64,000 nt of DNA from Massilia sp. PAMC28688 (lineage in GTDB: Bacteria > Pseudomonadota > Gammaproteobacteria > Burkholderiales > Burkholderiaceae_D). Under the pieces are notes generated by a model, which was not told the DNA's origin, ran no database searches, and saw only the letters and a list, made by a program, of their open reading frames with translations. Both the position numbers and the translations under genes were made by a program. How positions within the stretch are numbered: the stretch's first letter is position 1; every line of letters starts with the position of its first letter. Where the stretch lies: positions 2,108,001-2,172,000 of the forward strand of contig NZ_CP080378.1 in the NCBI RefSeq assembly GCF_019443445.1, in the 5' to 3' direction. This document shows, piece by piece, positions 54,016-62,974 of the stretch.

Positions 54016-54807
54016 TCACGGCCTGGCGCCACGCAGCTGCACGGTCTTCTTGGTCAGCTCGAACCAGAAAGGCGCGCCGAACAGGGCGGTGGACGCCGTC
54101 AGCAACCAGCCGGCGACATTGAGCACAAAGCCTTCGTTGAGCGCAGGCGGAAAATTCTGCCAGCCGATGGGCAGGCGCCGCAGCGCTTCAATGGCCTGCG
54201 CGTCCAGCGTGCCCGGGGCACCGGAAATGTGGGCGGCCAGGGCCGGGTGCTGCCACAGTGAGCGGAACAGGTGGATGCTGTCGATATTGAAAAGTATCGC
54301 CAGCAGCAGCGACAGCACCAGGCTGATCGCCATGGCGCGGCGCTTGTACGCGGCCGACACGCGCACCATGGCCGTATCAAACCACAGCGCCACCGAGCGC
54401 TCGAACAGCGCCATGTCGCCCTGAGCCCGGAGGTACAAGCCCTGCAAGGCGCGCTTGACACGGGTATTGGGCAAGGCATCGATGTCGCGCCCGAGCTGCG
54501 CAAAATCGGCCGGCATGGTGCGGATGGCGTCGATGAGTGCCACTGCGAAGTTGGCCGGTTCGATATACGAGGGCCTGGACCTGGCGTTGGCTTCATGCGG
54601 GTTGACCAGCACGTGGCCGTACACGGCGCGTGCCAGCGACGTGAATTGCGGGTCACCGAGCATGCTCTTGATCCCTTCGAGCAGGCAGCCGGCGCGCAGG
54701 CGCAGCATGGTGGCGATAATCTCCTGCAGGGTGCTGACGATGAGGGCGACGGTGGCGTAGCAAAATGTCAGTCCGACCGCAACTTCCAGAACTGTGCTCC
54801 CCAACAT
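54016..54807 (-). CDS. Hypothetical integral membrane protein
   Basis: A 263-residue protein with an N-terminal hydrophobic segment (about 9-29, VAVGLTFCYATVALIVSTLQ), a cytoplasmic-type helical middle, a membrane segment near 160-178 (AMAISLVLSLLLAILFNI) and another near the C-terminus (FVLNVAGWLLTASTALFGAPFWF). It ends with a charged tail. This arrangement is shared by uncharacterised proteobacterial membrane proteins; no function known. It is convergent with nudC, five bases between stops. Confidence 0.65.
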   Translation of the reverse strand: MLGSTVLEVAVGLTFCYATVALIVSTLQEIIATMLRLRAGCLLEGIKSMLGDPQFTSLARAVYGHVLVNPHEANARSRPSYIEPANFAVALIDAIRTMPADFAQLGRDIDALPNTRVKRALQGLYLRAQGDMALFERSVALWFDTAMVRVSAAYKRRAMAISLVLSLLLAILFNIDSIHLFRSLWQHPALAAHISGAPGTLDAQAIEALRRLPIGWQNFPPALNEGFVLNVAGWLLTASTALFGAPFWFELTKKTVQLRGARP

Positions 54808-54922
54808 GGCGCTCTCCCGCAGGCAGTGATCAGTACTACGCTACCGCAAGGGAGCATGCGGCGCGACCGCTTTGCGCAAACGTTGGCCGGCGCCGGGTCA
54901 GCGCTTGATCAAGGCTTGATCT

Positions 54923-54953
54923 GCGTTTGATCTGCGTTCGATCAGCGTTTGAG
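54923..54953. repeat. Tandem 11-bp repeat at end of AsmA gene
   Basis: Three in-phase imperfect units, GCGTTTGATCT (54923-54933), GCGTTCGATCA (54934-54944) and GCGTTTGAG (54945 onward), with weaker upstream copies from 54903. The last unit spans the AsmA stop codon region. It may reflect slippage and has no known role here. Confidence 0.55.
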
Positions 54954-56693
54954 TATGCCTCGAATGGCCTGCTCAAGCTTGTCGCTGGCCTTCCGGCGCA
55001 TGGTTTCGCCCGATACCGCGCCGGTGTCGAGGCGCCATGTCAGCGCGTCCCATGGCCCGCTGATGTGCAGCGGCAGCGTGAGGCCGGTGGCGCCCAGGGT
55101 GCAAGCCAGGGTGTACTCAAGCTCTTCGCGGCCAAGGTCAATGTCGCCGGCGCCGGCCACCTGGAACAAGGGGGCCTGCAGCGCCAGGTCGGCATTGTGC
55201 GCCACGCCGTCGGCTATGGTGAAGCTGGCGTCCAGGCGCGCGAAGCCCGTCTTGTCGGCGCTGGCGGCAGCGCCCGCGGCACCCTTGGCGCGCGCGATCA
55301 TGCGCCCGATGTCGATGCCGTGCAGGGCGCCTTCGCTCAGCCTGACGGCCGCGGTGCCGGCCATGGCCTGGCGCATCTGCGCCGTGCTGGCGCCCTGCGT
55401 GTTGACATCGATTGCCACGTCGCCGCGGCCGGCGATCGGCGTCTTGCCGAGCATGTCGTGCAGCAGGGGCGCGACATCGATGCCTGTCAAGCTGGCCACG
55501 AAGGTCATGTGCGGCGTGCTGGCGCTGCGCGCAAAGTCGAACGTCACCGCGCCGGTCCCTGCGCCCCCGTACAAGCTGGCGCCGATCGGCTGCAGCACGA
55601 ACTTGCCGCCGCCGGAGCGCAGGGCCGCCCGCACATTCCTGGCGTGCAGGGAGCCGACCTTCAGTTGCGCTATGTGCAGGCCGCCGTCGGCGCGCAGCAT
55701 CGCCAGCGGCGACAGGTCAAAGGCGTCGCCTGCTTCGAGGATGGCCGGGTCGTCGGGCAGCGCGTCCGGCACCAGGCGGTTTTGATAGCGCCCCAGGTCC
55801 AACTGGTCGACATGCATGGTCAGCTTGTAGCGCCCGTCCCGCAGGGCGCTGTCCAGGTCGAACACGCTGTCGTCGAAACTCCCCTTCAGCTGCGCCGCAA
55901 ATTCATCCCTGTCCAGGTCCACGTCAAGCTTGCCGGCCAGCTTGACGCGCGTATCCTTGAACGACAGGTCCAAGTGTGCATCGACCTCGCTAAAGGCCAC
56001 CTGGCGCTGCTGCAGCGATGGCATGAAGCGCGCCGTGAGGGTGAGTGCGGTGGTCAGCGCCGGGCGGTTGATGGCGACATGGGCCGACAGTGCCACGCGG
56101 CTGGGCGTACCGCGCGCAATGGGGCCGGAGTCGATATTGAGGTGGCTGATGTCGAGCACCCGTGCACGCTTGCGGTCTTCAAAGCGCACATGGGCGCCCC
56201 CCACGCGAATGCTGCTGATGGCCACTTCCAGCCGGGCGCGCCCGCCGTCGGCCCCGGTGCCGGCCGTGGCCGCCGGGCGGGCTGCCGTGAGGTCGCCCGT
56301 ATTCATGCTGCCATCGGCGTGGCGCACCACGCGCGCGCGGATGCCGCGAACGTCAATCCGGTCGATCACCACCTGCTGGCGCAGCAGCAGAGGCCACAGC
56401 GCCACCGAGACACGCGCCTGGTCAATGGCGGCAAACTGCTCGGCGCTGGCGTGTTCCGACAGCGTCACGCGGCCCAGGTCGGCGCCGACGCGGGGATAGA
56501 AGGTCAAGGCAATGGTGCCGGGGATGGACAAGGTGCGCTGGTGCCGCTCCTGCACCAGCTTGATGATGTCGGCCTTGTAATCATTGGGGTCGACGCGCAT
56601 GCGGATGATCAATGCCGCCGCCAGCGCCGCCACCAGCAACAGCAGCAGGCAGGCAGCTGCCGTCATTGCTGCCAACTTCATATTTCTGGACAT
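54942..56693 (-). CDS. AsmA-family envelope protein
   Basis: A 583-residue protein with a single N-terminal membrane helix (about residues 8-26, AAMTAAACLLLLLVAALAAALI) and a long periplasmic part. The AsmA-type beginning (RVDPNDYKADIIKLVQERHQRTLSIPGTIALTFYPRVGADLGRVTLSE) and the C-terminal GISGP-like region (LGATGLTLPLHISGPWDALTW) are characteristic. The family is linked to outer-membrane lipid transport and assembly. The ATG at 56693 is preferred; a second ATG at 56681 is possible. Confidence 0.82.
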   Translation of the reverse strand: MSRNMKLAAMTAAACLLLLLVAALAAALIIRMRVDPNDYKADIIKLVQERHQRTLSIPGTIALTFYPRVGADLGRVTLSEHASAEQFAAIDQARVSVALWPLLLRQQVVIDRIDVRGIRARVVRHADGSMNTGDLTAARPAATAGTGADGGRARLEVAISSIRVGGAHVRFEDRKRARVLDISHLNIDSGPIARGTPSRVALSAHVAINRPALTTALTLTARFMPSLQQRQVAFSEVDAHLDLSFKDTRVKLAGKLDVDLDRDEFAAQLKGSFDDSVFDLDSALRDGRYKLTMHVDQLDLGRYQNRLVPDALPDDPAILEAGDAFDLSPLAMLRADGGLHIAQLKVGSLHARNVRAALRSGGGKFVLQPIGASLYGGAGTGAVTFDFARSASTPHMTFVASLTGIDVAPLLHDMLGKTPIAGRGDVAIDVNTQGASTAQMRQAMAGTAAVRLSEGALHGIDIGRMIARAKGAAGAAASADKTGFARLDASFTIADGVAHNADLALQAPLFQVAGAGDIDLGREELEYTLACTLGATGLTLPLHISGPWDALTWRLDTGAVSGETMRRKASDKLEQAIRGILKR

Positions 56694-56930
56694 GGCAATC
56701 GCTTGCAGGGGGATGTGCCCGAGTGTAGCATCGACCTTGCACCATCTTTCGGAAAGCACCGGTCATGTTGCAGGGCGATGACAAATTGCCGCCTTGCAGC
56801 GTCTACCGCCAACAACACCATGGTGCTTTTGTTATTGCTCGCGGCTGGCGCGGCCCGGGCCTGCGATTGATTTTCAAGATCTCGGGAACCTGTTCCGGAG
56901 CGCGCCCTCAAACAGGTTTTGGGGCAGATC

Positions 56931-57254
56931 ATGGCACGAGCGGACTTTGCGAGCGACGTTACGCGCGAGGAATTTGAGCGGGTCAGGCCCATGCTCGAGG
57001 CGGCACGGCGTCGCACCCGGCCGCGCAAGCACGACCTGTACGATGTTTTTTGCGCCGTCATGTATTTCATCTCCAGCGGCGCTGCCTGGCGCAGCCTGCC
57101 GCAAGATTTTCCGCCCTGGCGCACCGTGCATGAATACTTCACGCAATGGACCACGGCACAGGGCGGGCGCAGCTCCCTGCTTGAGCGGGCGCTGCAGGAA
57201 CTGGGCAAGGAAGCGCAGCTGGAAAAATTGCGCGCCTTGATGGCGCCGCGCTAG
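56931..57254 (+). mobile_element. IS5-family transposase N-terminal fragment
   Basis: A 107-residue product matching the N-terminal DUF4096-type domain of IS5-family transposases: DVTREEFERVRPMLEAARRRTRPRKHDLYDVFCAVMYFISSGAAWRSLPQDFPPWRTVHEYFTQW. The DDE catalytic part is missing, so it cannot transpose on its own. No terminal inverted repeats or target duplication were seen in the flanks. It could be a remnant or a small gene derived from one. Upstream (56778-56870) a 30-codon signal-peptide-like frame ends in a stop, possibly a broken gene. Confidence 0.7.
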
Positions 57255-57263
57255 TACTGCCGG

Positions 57264-57716
57264 CTATTCGGCGTCCGGTGCGCTCCGGGTGGCGGGGGGC
57301 GTGGCCGGGGCGGCGGTTTCCGCCGCTTCAAACTGCATCTTGTTGCCGTCGCCCAGACGGAACACCCCCACGGCCTCGCCCAGCTCGGTGGGGGCCGGAT
57401 CGGCCAGCCGGGTGCAGCTTTGCATATCGAGCTGGACCAGTTCCTCGCCTGAGCGGATATTGAACACGGTCTCGCCGCTGCGGAACAGTTCGACGGCCAC
57501 ATCATCCTGGTGCACTTTTTCCAGCGGGACCGCGCGCTGGCACTCGGGCAGGTTGGCGGCGACCAGCGACAGGGTGATGTTCTTGTCCCACAGATACTCC
57601 TGCTCCGCGCGCACCGACAGGGCGTGGTCGCGTTCCTCGCTCAGGGAGTAGCTGGCCGACTGCTTGACGCAGCCGGCCAGCAGCAGTGGAGCGAGCAACA
57701 ACAGGTACTTACGCAT
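57264..57716 (-). CDS. Hypothetical lipoprotein
   Basis: A 150-residue lipoprotein. The signal ends in lipobox LLAGC (MRKYLLLLAPLLLAGCVKQS). The mature domain has a Cys pair (NLPECQRA and QSCTRL) and beta strands (VAVELFRSGETVFNIRSGEEL, GEAVGVFRLGDGNKMQFEA), ending in an Ala/Pro-rich tail. No family is recognised. The start at 57716 is chosen for the lipobox; an adjacent ATG two codons upstream is possible. Confidence 0.7.
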   Translation of the reverse strand: MRKYLLLLAPLLLAGCVKQSASYSLSEERDHALSVRAEQEYLWDKNITLSLVAANLPECQRAVPLEKVHQDDVAVELFRSGETVFNIRSGEELVQLDMQSCTRLADPAPTELGEAVGVFRLGDGNKMQFEAAETAAPATPPATRSAPDAE

Positions 57717-57751
57717 GAGCATTCCCGGGGTGGTTGTCCGGGCAGTATAAA

Positions 57752-58819
57752 TCAGAAGTCGGTACCGAAGGTCAGCGAGTAGACGCGGTGGCTGGGCACG
57801 CCGAGAGGCGAGTGGAATTCCGCCGACTTGTGGGCTCCTTTCATCTGCACGAACCATGGCCCGTGGCTGGCCGTGCGTGTGGACGGCAGGTCAAAGCGGT
57901 TGCCAACCACCACCTCATACACAAAGGCGCGCTTGTCGACGTTGGGATCATCGCGGAACACTCGCCCGTCGAGAAAGACGCTGTACGCCACCAGCCGGGC
58001 TTCCGCGCTGGCAAAGGCGGTGCATTGCAGCCAGCGGAACAGGCAGGTGGCGGTGCGTGCCGGAATGCGCAGTGCTGCGGCGCCATCGCCAATGCCGGGC
58101 GGGGCCGGTGAGACCGGCGGCAGGTTCTTGCCCACCACGATGGCGATACCGGCGCCGGCATACGTGTTTACCGTGCCGGCGCCAAGGCGCCAGTAGGTGG
58201 CGGTATTGAACCTGACGCGGGCGGGGAGGTCGAATGACAAGGCATCGCGCGCAGAGCGCTGCTCGGCGCTGACATTGACGCCGAGCGAGCCGCCAATCTG
58301 GTGATGCCAGCCCATGGGCCGGGGGCGCTCGAGCACGCGATGGAAAGCCTTCTGCGCATGCTCGGCCAGCGAAAGCGGCCCGGTCACGCCGGCCTGCGCC
58401 GCGACCGTGGTCAGGCGCTTCTGGTCGCCAGACAGGAAGGCATAGACCTTCTCATAGTACAGGTAGCCGGCCCACGGACGGTCGTGTGGCTGGGCCTCCA
58501 CGCGCGTGATGTCGCGTGGGGTAAAGATCAGCTGCCCCACATTGCGCTGGCTCGTCATGGCTGTGGTGGCATCGCAGTCCAGCCAGCGGCAGGCTGCGTG
58601 CGTCAGACTGCGGCCAAGGTCCCCGCGCTGGTCCGTCAAGTATCTGGTCGAGAGTTGCACCCCGCTGGTATAGAAGCGGTCAGTCCGGTAGCGCGAATCA
58701 TTTTCCCACGTAAAAAAGCTACCGGACTCCTGGCGCGGCGGCGCCTGGGCGGGGGCCGCCGTGGCCCCCTGGAGCGCAATGACGAGGGCAAGGAGCGTGC
58801 GCTGGAACATGCTGGACAT
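57752..58819 (-). CDS. LpxR-like lipid A deacylase (DUF2219)
   Basis: A 355-residue outer-membrane barrel protein. A signal peptide (about 1-25, LLALVIALQGATAAPAQA) precedes the family motif GSFFTWENDSRYRTDRFYTSGVQLS, where the N-D and YTSG residues correspond to catalytic and calcium-site positions of LpxR. Barrel-type strands and a terminal aromatic residue (SLTFGTDF) follow. LpxR removes an acyl chain from lipid A in the outer leaflet. Activity here is inferred from the motif only. Confidence 0.8.
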   Translation of the reverse strand: MSSMFQRTLLALVIALQGATAAPAQAPPRQESGSFFTWENDSRYRTDRFYTSGVQLSTRYLTDQRGDLGRSLTHAACRWLDCDATTAMTSQRNVGQLIFTPRDITRVEAQPHDRPWAGYLYYEKVYAFLSGDQKRLTTVAAQAGVTGPLSLAEHAQKAFHRVLERPRPMGWHHQIGGSLGVNVSAEQRSARDALSFDLPARVRFNTATYWRLGAGTVNTYAGAGIAIVVGKNLPPVSPAPPGIGDGAAALRIPARTATCLFRWLQCTAFASAEARLVAYSVFLDGRVFRDDPNVDKRAFVYEVVVGNRFDLPSTRTASHGPWFVQMKGAHKSAEFHSPLGVPSHRVYSLTFGTDF

Positions 58820-58888
58820 GGCGACACCTGGACAAGGACCTGAAGCTTCCGAGTGTAGGCCCGTCCACCATCTCAATATTGCCCTGCA

Positions 58889-60187
58889 TCATGCCTTTAT
58901 CTTGCTCTTCTTGGTTGGCCAGAATTTATCCAGGAGCGGCGTGACCGTGGTGCCGTGCAACACAATCGACATCATGACCACGACAATGGTCAGTTGGATC
59001 AGGTCCGAAGCCAGGTGCCTGGGCAGCCCGTGGTTGATGGCGTACATGAGGTAGTAGATGGAGCCGATGCCGCGCACGCCAAACCAGCCGGTGATGGCGC
59101 GGATGCGCAGCGAGGCGTCGGAACGCCACAGGCCCAGCGCCACACTGACCGGACGGGCAACGAAAAACAGAAATAGTCCCATGCTCACCGTCTGCCAGTT
59201 CCAGTTCTGGATCGACACCATGCCGCCCAGCAGCAATACCAGCGTCAGCTCGGACAGGCGCTCCAGGTGCTCCTTGAACACGAGCGACTCGGCGCTGACC
59301 GTCACCACCTCTTCCGACGGATCCTTGCTCCCTTCCTCTGCCACCAGCAAGCCCTGGCGGTCCTTGTGGGCTCCCGACAAGACCAGCTCGGTCTGGCGCA
59401 AGGCAACACCGGCCGCAAAGATGGCGAGGAAACCGTAGGTTTTGCTCAGAATGCACACGCCATAGACCACCGCAATCATGCCCAGACCCACGAAGTCATC
59501 GAGCACTTCATGCTTGGGATCCTTGCCGCGCAACATCCAGCTGATCTTGCCAAGTGCCGCACCCCCCAGTGCGCCAAGAGCAACCGCGCCGACGATGGCC
59601 CAGATCACATCGATGGCCAGCCAGCGCCAGCCAAACTCGCCCAGTTCGTGCGCGCCGAGCAGGCCCAGCCCCAGCATCACGAACGGAAAGGCGGTCCCGT
59701 CGTTCATGCCCGCCTCGCACGTGAGGGTAAAGCGCAGCTTGTCGCGGTCATCCGGGTGGCGCACCTGCACGTCGGTCGCCAGCACCGGGTCGGTAGGCGC
59801 CAGCACGGCACCGAGCAGCACGCCCGCGCCCAGCGGCAGGTTCAGGACATAGTAGGCAAACGCGGCGACCAGGCCAACGTTGATGCTCATGGACAGGAAC
59901 GCGAGCCGCAGGGCCGGCGCCCAGCGCTTGAGATCGATCGGTACGGGCATCTTGACGCCGGCCGAAAACAGTGAAATGAGAACCGCGATCTCCGTGAGCG
60001 TTTCCAGCAGGTGGGATTCCTTGATGGGATCGAAGCTGAAAAGATTGAGTACGACTGGACCGAGCAGCAAGCCGACGCCGAGGTACACAATGGCCGAGGT
60101 GAAGGGAGAGCGCGAAATGGTGGTCGCTGCCAGGCCGCGGGCCAGCATGAGCGAGCCGATCAGAATAAACCAGTGAATAGTTGTCAT
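58889..60187 (-). CDS. CPA1-family cation:proton antiporter
   Basis: A 432-residue membrane protein with about 12 hydrophobic segments. PTDPVLATDVQV near residue 130 and CEAGMNDGTAFPFVMLG near 157 contain the conserved Asp residues of CPA1 Na+/H+ exchangers. The later stretch GWFGVRGIGSIYYLMYA near 365 is also typical. It exchanges Na+ or K+ for protons across the inner membrane. The gene is monocistronic; the frame and start MTTIHWFILIG fit the first membrane helix. Confidence 0.88.
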   Translation of the reverse strand: MTTIHWFILIGSLMLARGLAATTISRSPFTSAIVYLGVGLLLGPVVLNLFSFDPIKESHLLETLTEIAVLISLFSAGVKMPVPIDLKRWAPALRLAFLSMSINVGLVAAFAYYVLNLPLGAGVLLGAVLAPTDPVLATDVQVRHPDDRDKLRFTLTCEAGMNDGTAFPFVMLGLGLLGAHELGEFGWRWLAIDVIWAIVGAVALGALGGAALGKISWMLRGKDPKHEVLDDFVGLGMIAVVYGVCILSKTYGFLAIFAAGVALRQTELVLSGAHKDRQGLLVAEEGSKDPSEEVVTVSAESLVFKEHLERLSELTLVLLLGGMVSIQNWNWQTVSMGLFLFFVARPVSVALGLWRSDASLRIRAITGWFGVRGIGSIYYLMYAINHGLPRHLASDLIQLTIVVVMMSIVLHGTTVTPLLDKFWPTKKSKIKA

Positions 60188-60782
60188 GCACGGATTCTAC
60201 TGGCGAAGGCATGGCGCGGATGTACGTTACAGCACTTACGCCGCGCCAATGCGGGCGGTGCCTGCCGCGGACCGGCTTGTCCACGGATGATGTAGCGAAA
60301 CTACGTCTTCTTGGCGATCAGCTGTTGACATTATTTTACACTCGGCGTAAATTTAACCTTAAGCGAGGCGGACAAAAATTCGTACTCGTAAAAACTGTAG
60401 TTTTAATACGGTTCTACCATGACCTCGCAAAGAGGCATCCGCAAGGAGACGTTCTTACCTGGCTGACATCGCGTCTACGCCGCGCTGCCATTGATCTGGC
60501 ACAGCGCACATTGGCCGCCCTGTGACAGGACCTGCTGCACCCAACCAGGCATCAATCAGCTTTACCACGCATCACCACGCATCACCCGTATCACCACGGC
60601 CGCTGGTGCCGTCAACGTTATTCGCCGTCTGATCCGCGACCGAGCCGCTGTGCAGTCGAAGGCAGCGTGCGCCCTGGTGATATTGCATCGACCATTTCTG
60701 GTCGCGTTGTACTGTCACGCCCCTGCCGATCGCGGGTCTCGCACGGCTACCTATAAAACACATCACGGAGATAGAGTTGAAA
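60188..60782. other. Intergenic region upstream of amylase
   Basis: A 595-bp gap with no convincing gene; the frames present look non-coding. TTGACA (60325-60330) is followed, after 17 bases, by TAAATT (60348-60353), a plausible sigma-70 promoter pair about 430 bases from the amylase start. An AT-rich segment surrounds it (60325-60420). A ribosome-binding sequence GGAG at 60766 precedes the amylase gene. Confidence 0.45.
60325..60353 (+). promoter_or_regulatory. Putative sigma-70 promoter
   Basis: A perfect TTGACA -35 is followed by 17 bases and TAAATT as -10. The -35 is consensus and the -10 matches four of six positions. Distance to the amylase gene is long, so the target is uncertain. Confidence 0.4.
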
Positions 60783-62891
60783 ATGACGAACAAGAAGTTG
60801 CTCCTGGCCGCCAGCGTGGCCGCCTGCTTTGCCAACCCGATCGGCGCGAGCGCCGCGCCCGGCCAGGTGTATGTCAACCTGTTTGAATGGAAATACACGG
60901 ATATCGAGCAGGAATGCGTGCGGGCACTCAAGCCGGCCGGTTTCAGTGCCATCCAGATTTCCGTGCCATCGGAAGCGAAGGGCAATACCAACAACTGGTG
61001 GGAACGGTATCAGCCCGTCAGCTACAAGCTCGACGGCCGCCTCGGCACCCGCCAGCAACTGGCCAACATGGTGGCCACCTGCCGCAATAACGGCATTGCC
61101 ATCTATGCCGACGTGGTGCTGGGCCACATGGCCAACGGCACCGGCACCGGCGAAGCGGGCTCCTACTACAACAGCGCCAACAATTATCCCGGCCCCGGCT
61201 ACTACAGTTCCGATTTCCATCCGCGCTGCACGGTGGACGACAGCAGTGCCCAGAACGTGCAGGAATGCTGGCTGAGCGGCGACCTGCCCGACCTGCGCAC
61301 GGAAACGCCCAAGGTACGGCAGACCGCGGCCAATCACTTGAAAGACCTGATGAGCCTGGGCGTGGCCGGGTTCCGGGTCGATACCGCCAAGCACATGCAC
61401 GCCAATGACCTGAAGGCCATCCTTGACCTGGCCGGGCCCGTGAACAGCGCCACCGGAGCGGCCTTCGGCCTGACCAGGCCCTGGGTCACGGGCGAAATTT
61501 TCGGCGGCTTCGGTCCCGTGGGTGAAGACCAGCGCAGCATTTATTTCACCCTCGGCACCATGAATGAATTCAAGTACCCGCAAATCATGCGCGATACCTT
61601 CACCCGCCGCAATGGCTCGATTTCGCAGCTCGCTTCGCTGCTGCCGATCAATGACAACAGCCCCAATCCGCGCGGCCTGTTTGCCAGCCGCAATGCAACC
61701 GTGTTCGTCAGCAATCACGACCTGGAGCGCCACAACGATTCGCTCACCTCGCGCAACAGCGGCAAGCTGTTCAACCTGGCCAATATCTTCATGCTGGCCT
61801 ATCCCTACGGCCAGACCCAGCTGCAATCGGGCTTCAAGCTGACCGGTGACCAGAACAATGACACCACGCTGGTCCCGAGCGGGAACATCTACACCAACGG
61901 CGTGCCCAATTTCACCCACTGGGACCAGCAGCACCGCTGGCGCGAAATCAGCAACATGGTGGAATTCCGCAACCAGACCCAGGGCAAGTGGCAGATCGAC
62001 GACTGGACCACCAACGGCAATGACCGCATCGCCTTCCACCGCGGCGACCGGGGCTTCCTGGCGATCAACCGCGACGATTTCAACGCCTGGTCGCACACCT
62101 TCCGCACCGGCATGGCCCCCGGCCGCTATTGCAATGTCATCAATGGCTTGCTCAATGCCGACAGGACTGCCTGCAGCGGCGACACCGTGACGGTCAACAG
62201 CGACGGCACCGCGGCGCTCACGATTCCGGCGATGAATGCGGCCGGCATCCCGGCTGTGGCCATCCACGCCGGCCAAAAACTGGGCGGCACCAGCGATGTC
62301 ACCGCGCCCTCCGTGCCGACCGGCCTGGCCACGGTGGCCGTCAGCAGCAATTCCGTCAGCCTGCGCTGGAACCCGTCAAGCGACAATGCCGGCGGCAGCG
62401 GCATGAAGGGCTATAACGTGGTGCGCGACAACGGTACCGCCGTGTTCACGACCGGCACCACGCTGGTCGACAACAGCGTGCTGCCCAACACCGTCTACAA
62501 ATACACGGTGGCGGCACTGGATAACGCCAACAATATCTCGGCCGCAAGCACACCTGTGCTGGAAGTGCTCACGCCAGGGGGCAGCTGTACGGTACAGGTC
62601 AATTTCCAGGTGAGCGACAACACCACGGTCGTTGGCCAGGATGTGTACCTGACGGGCAACAGGACCGAGCTTGGCAACTGGAACACGAGCACGGCGCCCA
62701 TGCTGTCGGCCGCCGCCTGGCCACGCTGGACCATTTCGCGCAGCCTGAGCGCGGGCACCACCTACGAGTACAAGTACATCAAGAAAGGTGTGCGGCCACT
62801 GCAGTGGGAAACGGGCGCCAACCGCGTCATCGCCGTGCCTGGCTGCGGCAGTGCGCCGGTGACTATTCCACTCAGTAACTTCCGGCAGTAA
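60783..62891 (+). CDS. Secreted GH13 alpha-amylase with FnIII and CBM20
   Basis: A 702-residue enzyme. A signal peptide (about 1-25, ending GASA) leads into the GH13 (beta/alpha)8 barrel: DVVLGHM region near residue 110, catalytic Asp in GVAGFRVDTAKHM near 196, acid Glu in WVTGEIFGG near 235, and the stabilising Asp in VSNHDLERH near 308. A C-terminal FnIII domain (APSVPTGLATVAVSSNSVSLRW) and a CBM20 starch-binding domain (VQVNFQVSDNTTVVGQDVYLTGN) follow. It cleaves alpha-1,4 bonds in starch outside the cell. The ATG at 60783 is listed; the in-frame TTG at 60777 has better spacing (seven bases) from GGAG. Confidence 0.93.
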   Translation: MTNKKLLLAASVAACFANPIGASAAPGQVYVNLFEWKYTDIEQECVRALKPAGFSAIQISVPSEAKGNTNNWWERYQPVSYKLDGRLGTRQQLANMVATCRNNGIAIYADVVLGHMANGTGTGEAGSYYNSANNYPGPGYYSSDFHPRCTVDDSSAQNVQECWLSGDLPDLRTETPKVRQTAANHLKDLMSLGVAGFRVDTAKHMHANDLKAILDLAGPVNSATGAAFGLTRPWVTGEIFGGFGPVGEDQRSIYFTLGTMNEFKYPQIMRDTFTRRNGSISQLASLLPINDNSPNPRGLFASRNATVFVSNHDLERHNDSLTSRNSGKLFNLANIFMLAYPYGQTQLQSGFKLTGDQNNDTTLVPSGNIYTNGVPNFTHWDQQHRWREISNMVEFRNQTQGKWQIDDWTTNGNDRIAFHRGDRGFLAINRDDFNAWSHTFRTGMAPGRYCNVINGLLNADRTACSGDTVTVNSDGTAALTIPAMNAAGIPAVAIHAGQKLGGTSDVTAPSVPTGLATVAVSSNSVSLRWNPSSDNAGGSGMKGYNVVRDNGTAVFTTGTTLVDNSVLPNTVYKYTVAALDNANNISAASTPVLEVLTPGGSCTVQVNFQVSDNTTVVGQDVYLTGNRTELGNWNTSTAPMLSAAAWPRWTISRSLSAGTTYEYKYIKKGVRPLQWETGANRVIAVPGCGSAPVTIPLSNFRQ

Positions 62892-62909
62892 GTTCAGGCA
62901 GTAAGTTCG
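62884..62909. repeat. 13-bp tandem duplication at amylase 3' end
   Basis: GGCAGTAAGTTCA (62884-62896) is repeated directly as GGCAGTAAGTTCG (62897-62909). The first unit contains the amylase stop codon, so the stop is duplicated in the second. Confidence 0.8.
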
Positions 62910-62929
62910 GCGGGCATGACCCCGAAAGC

Positions 62930-62959
62930 AACAGGCCGGGATGCTGTTCCCGGCCTGTT
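62930..62959. terminator. Hairpin between amylase and beta-helix genes
   Basis: AACAGGCCGGG (62930-62940) pairs with CCCGGCCTGTT (62949-62959) in an 11-bp GC-rich stem with an eight-base loop. There is no long T-run, but it lies between convergent genes and may terminate both. Confidence 0.65.
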
Positions 62960-62974
62960 CCATGTGGCGCTCGC

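Noticed and set aside
60181-60525. 114-codon frame upstream of the amylase
   Set aside because: No family resemblance, no ribosome-binding site, and it runs through the promoter-like AT-rich segment.
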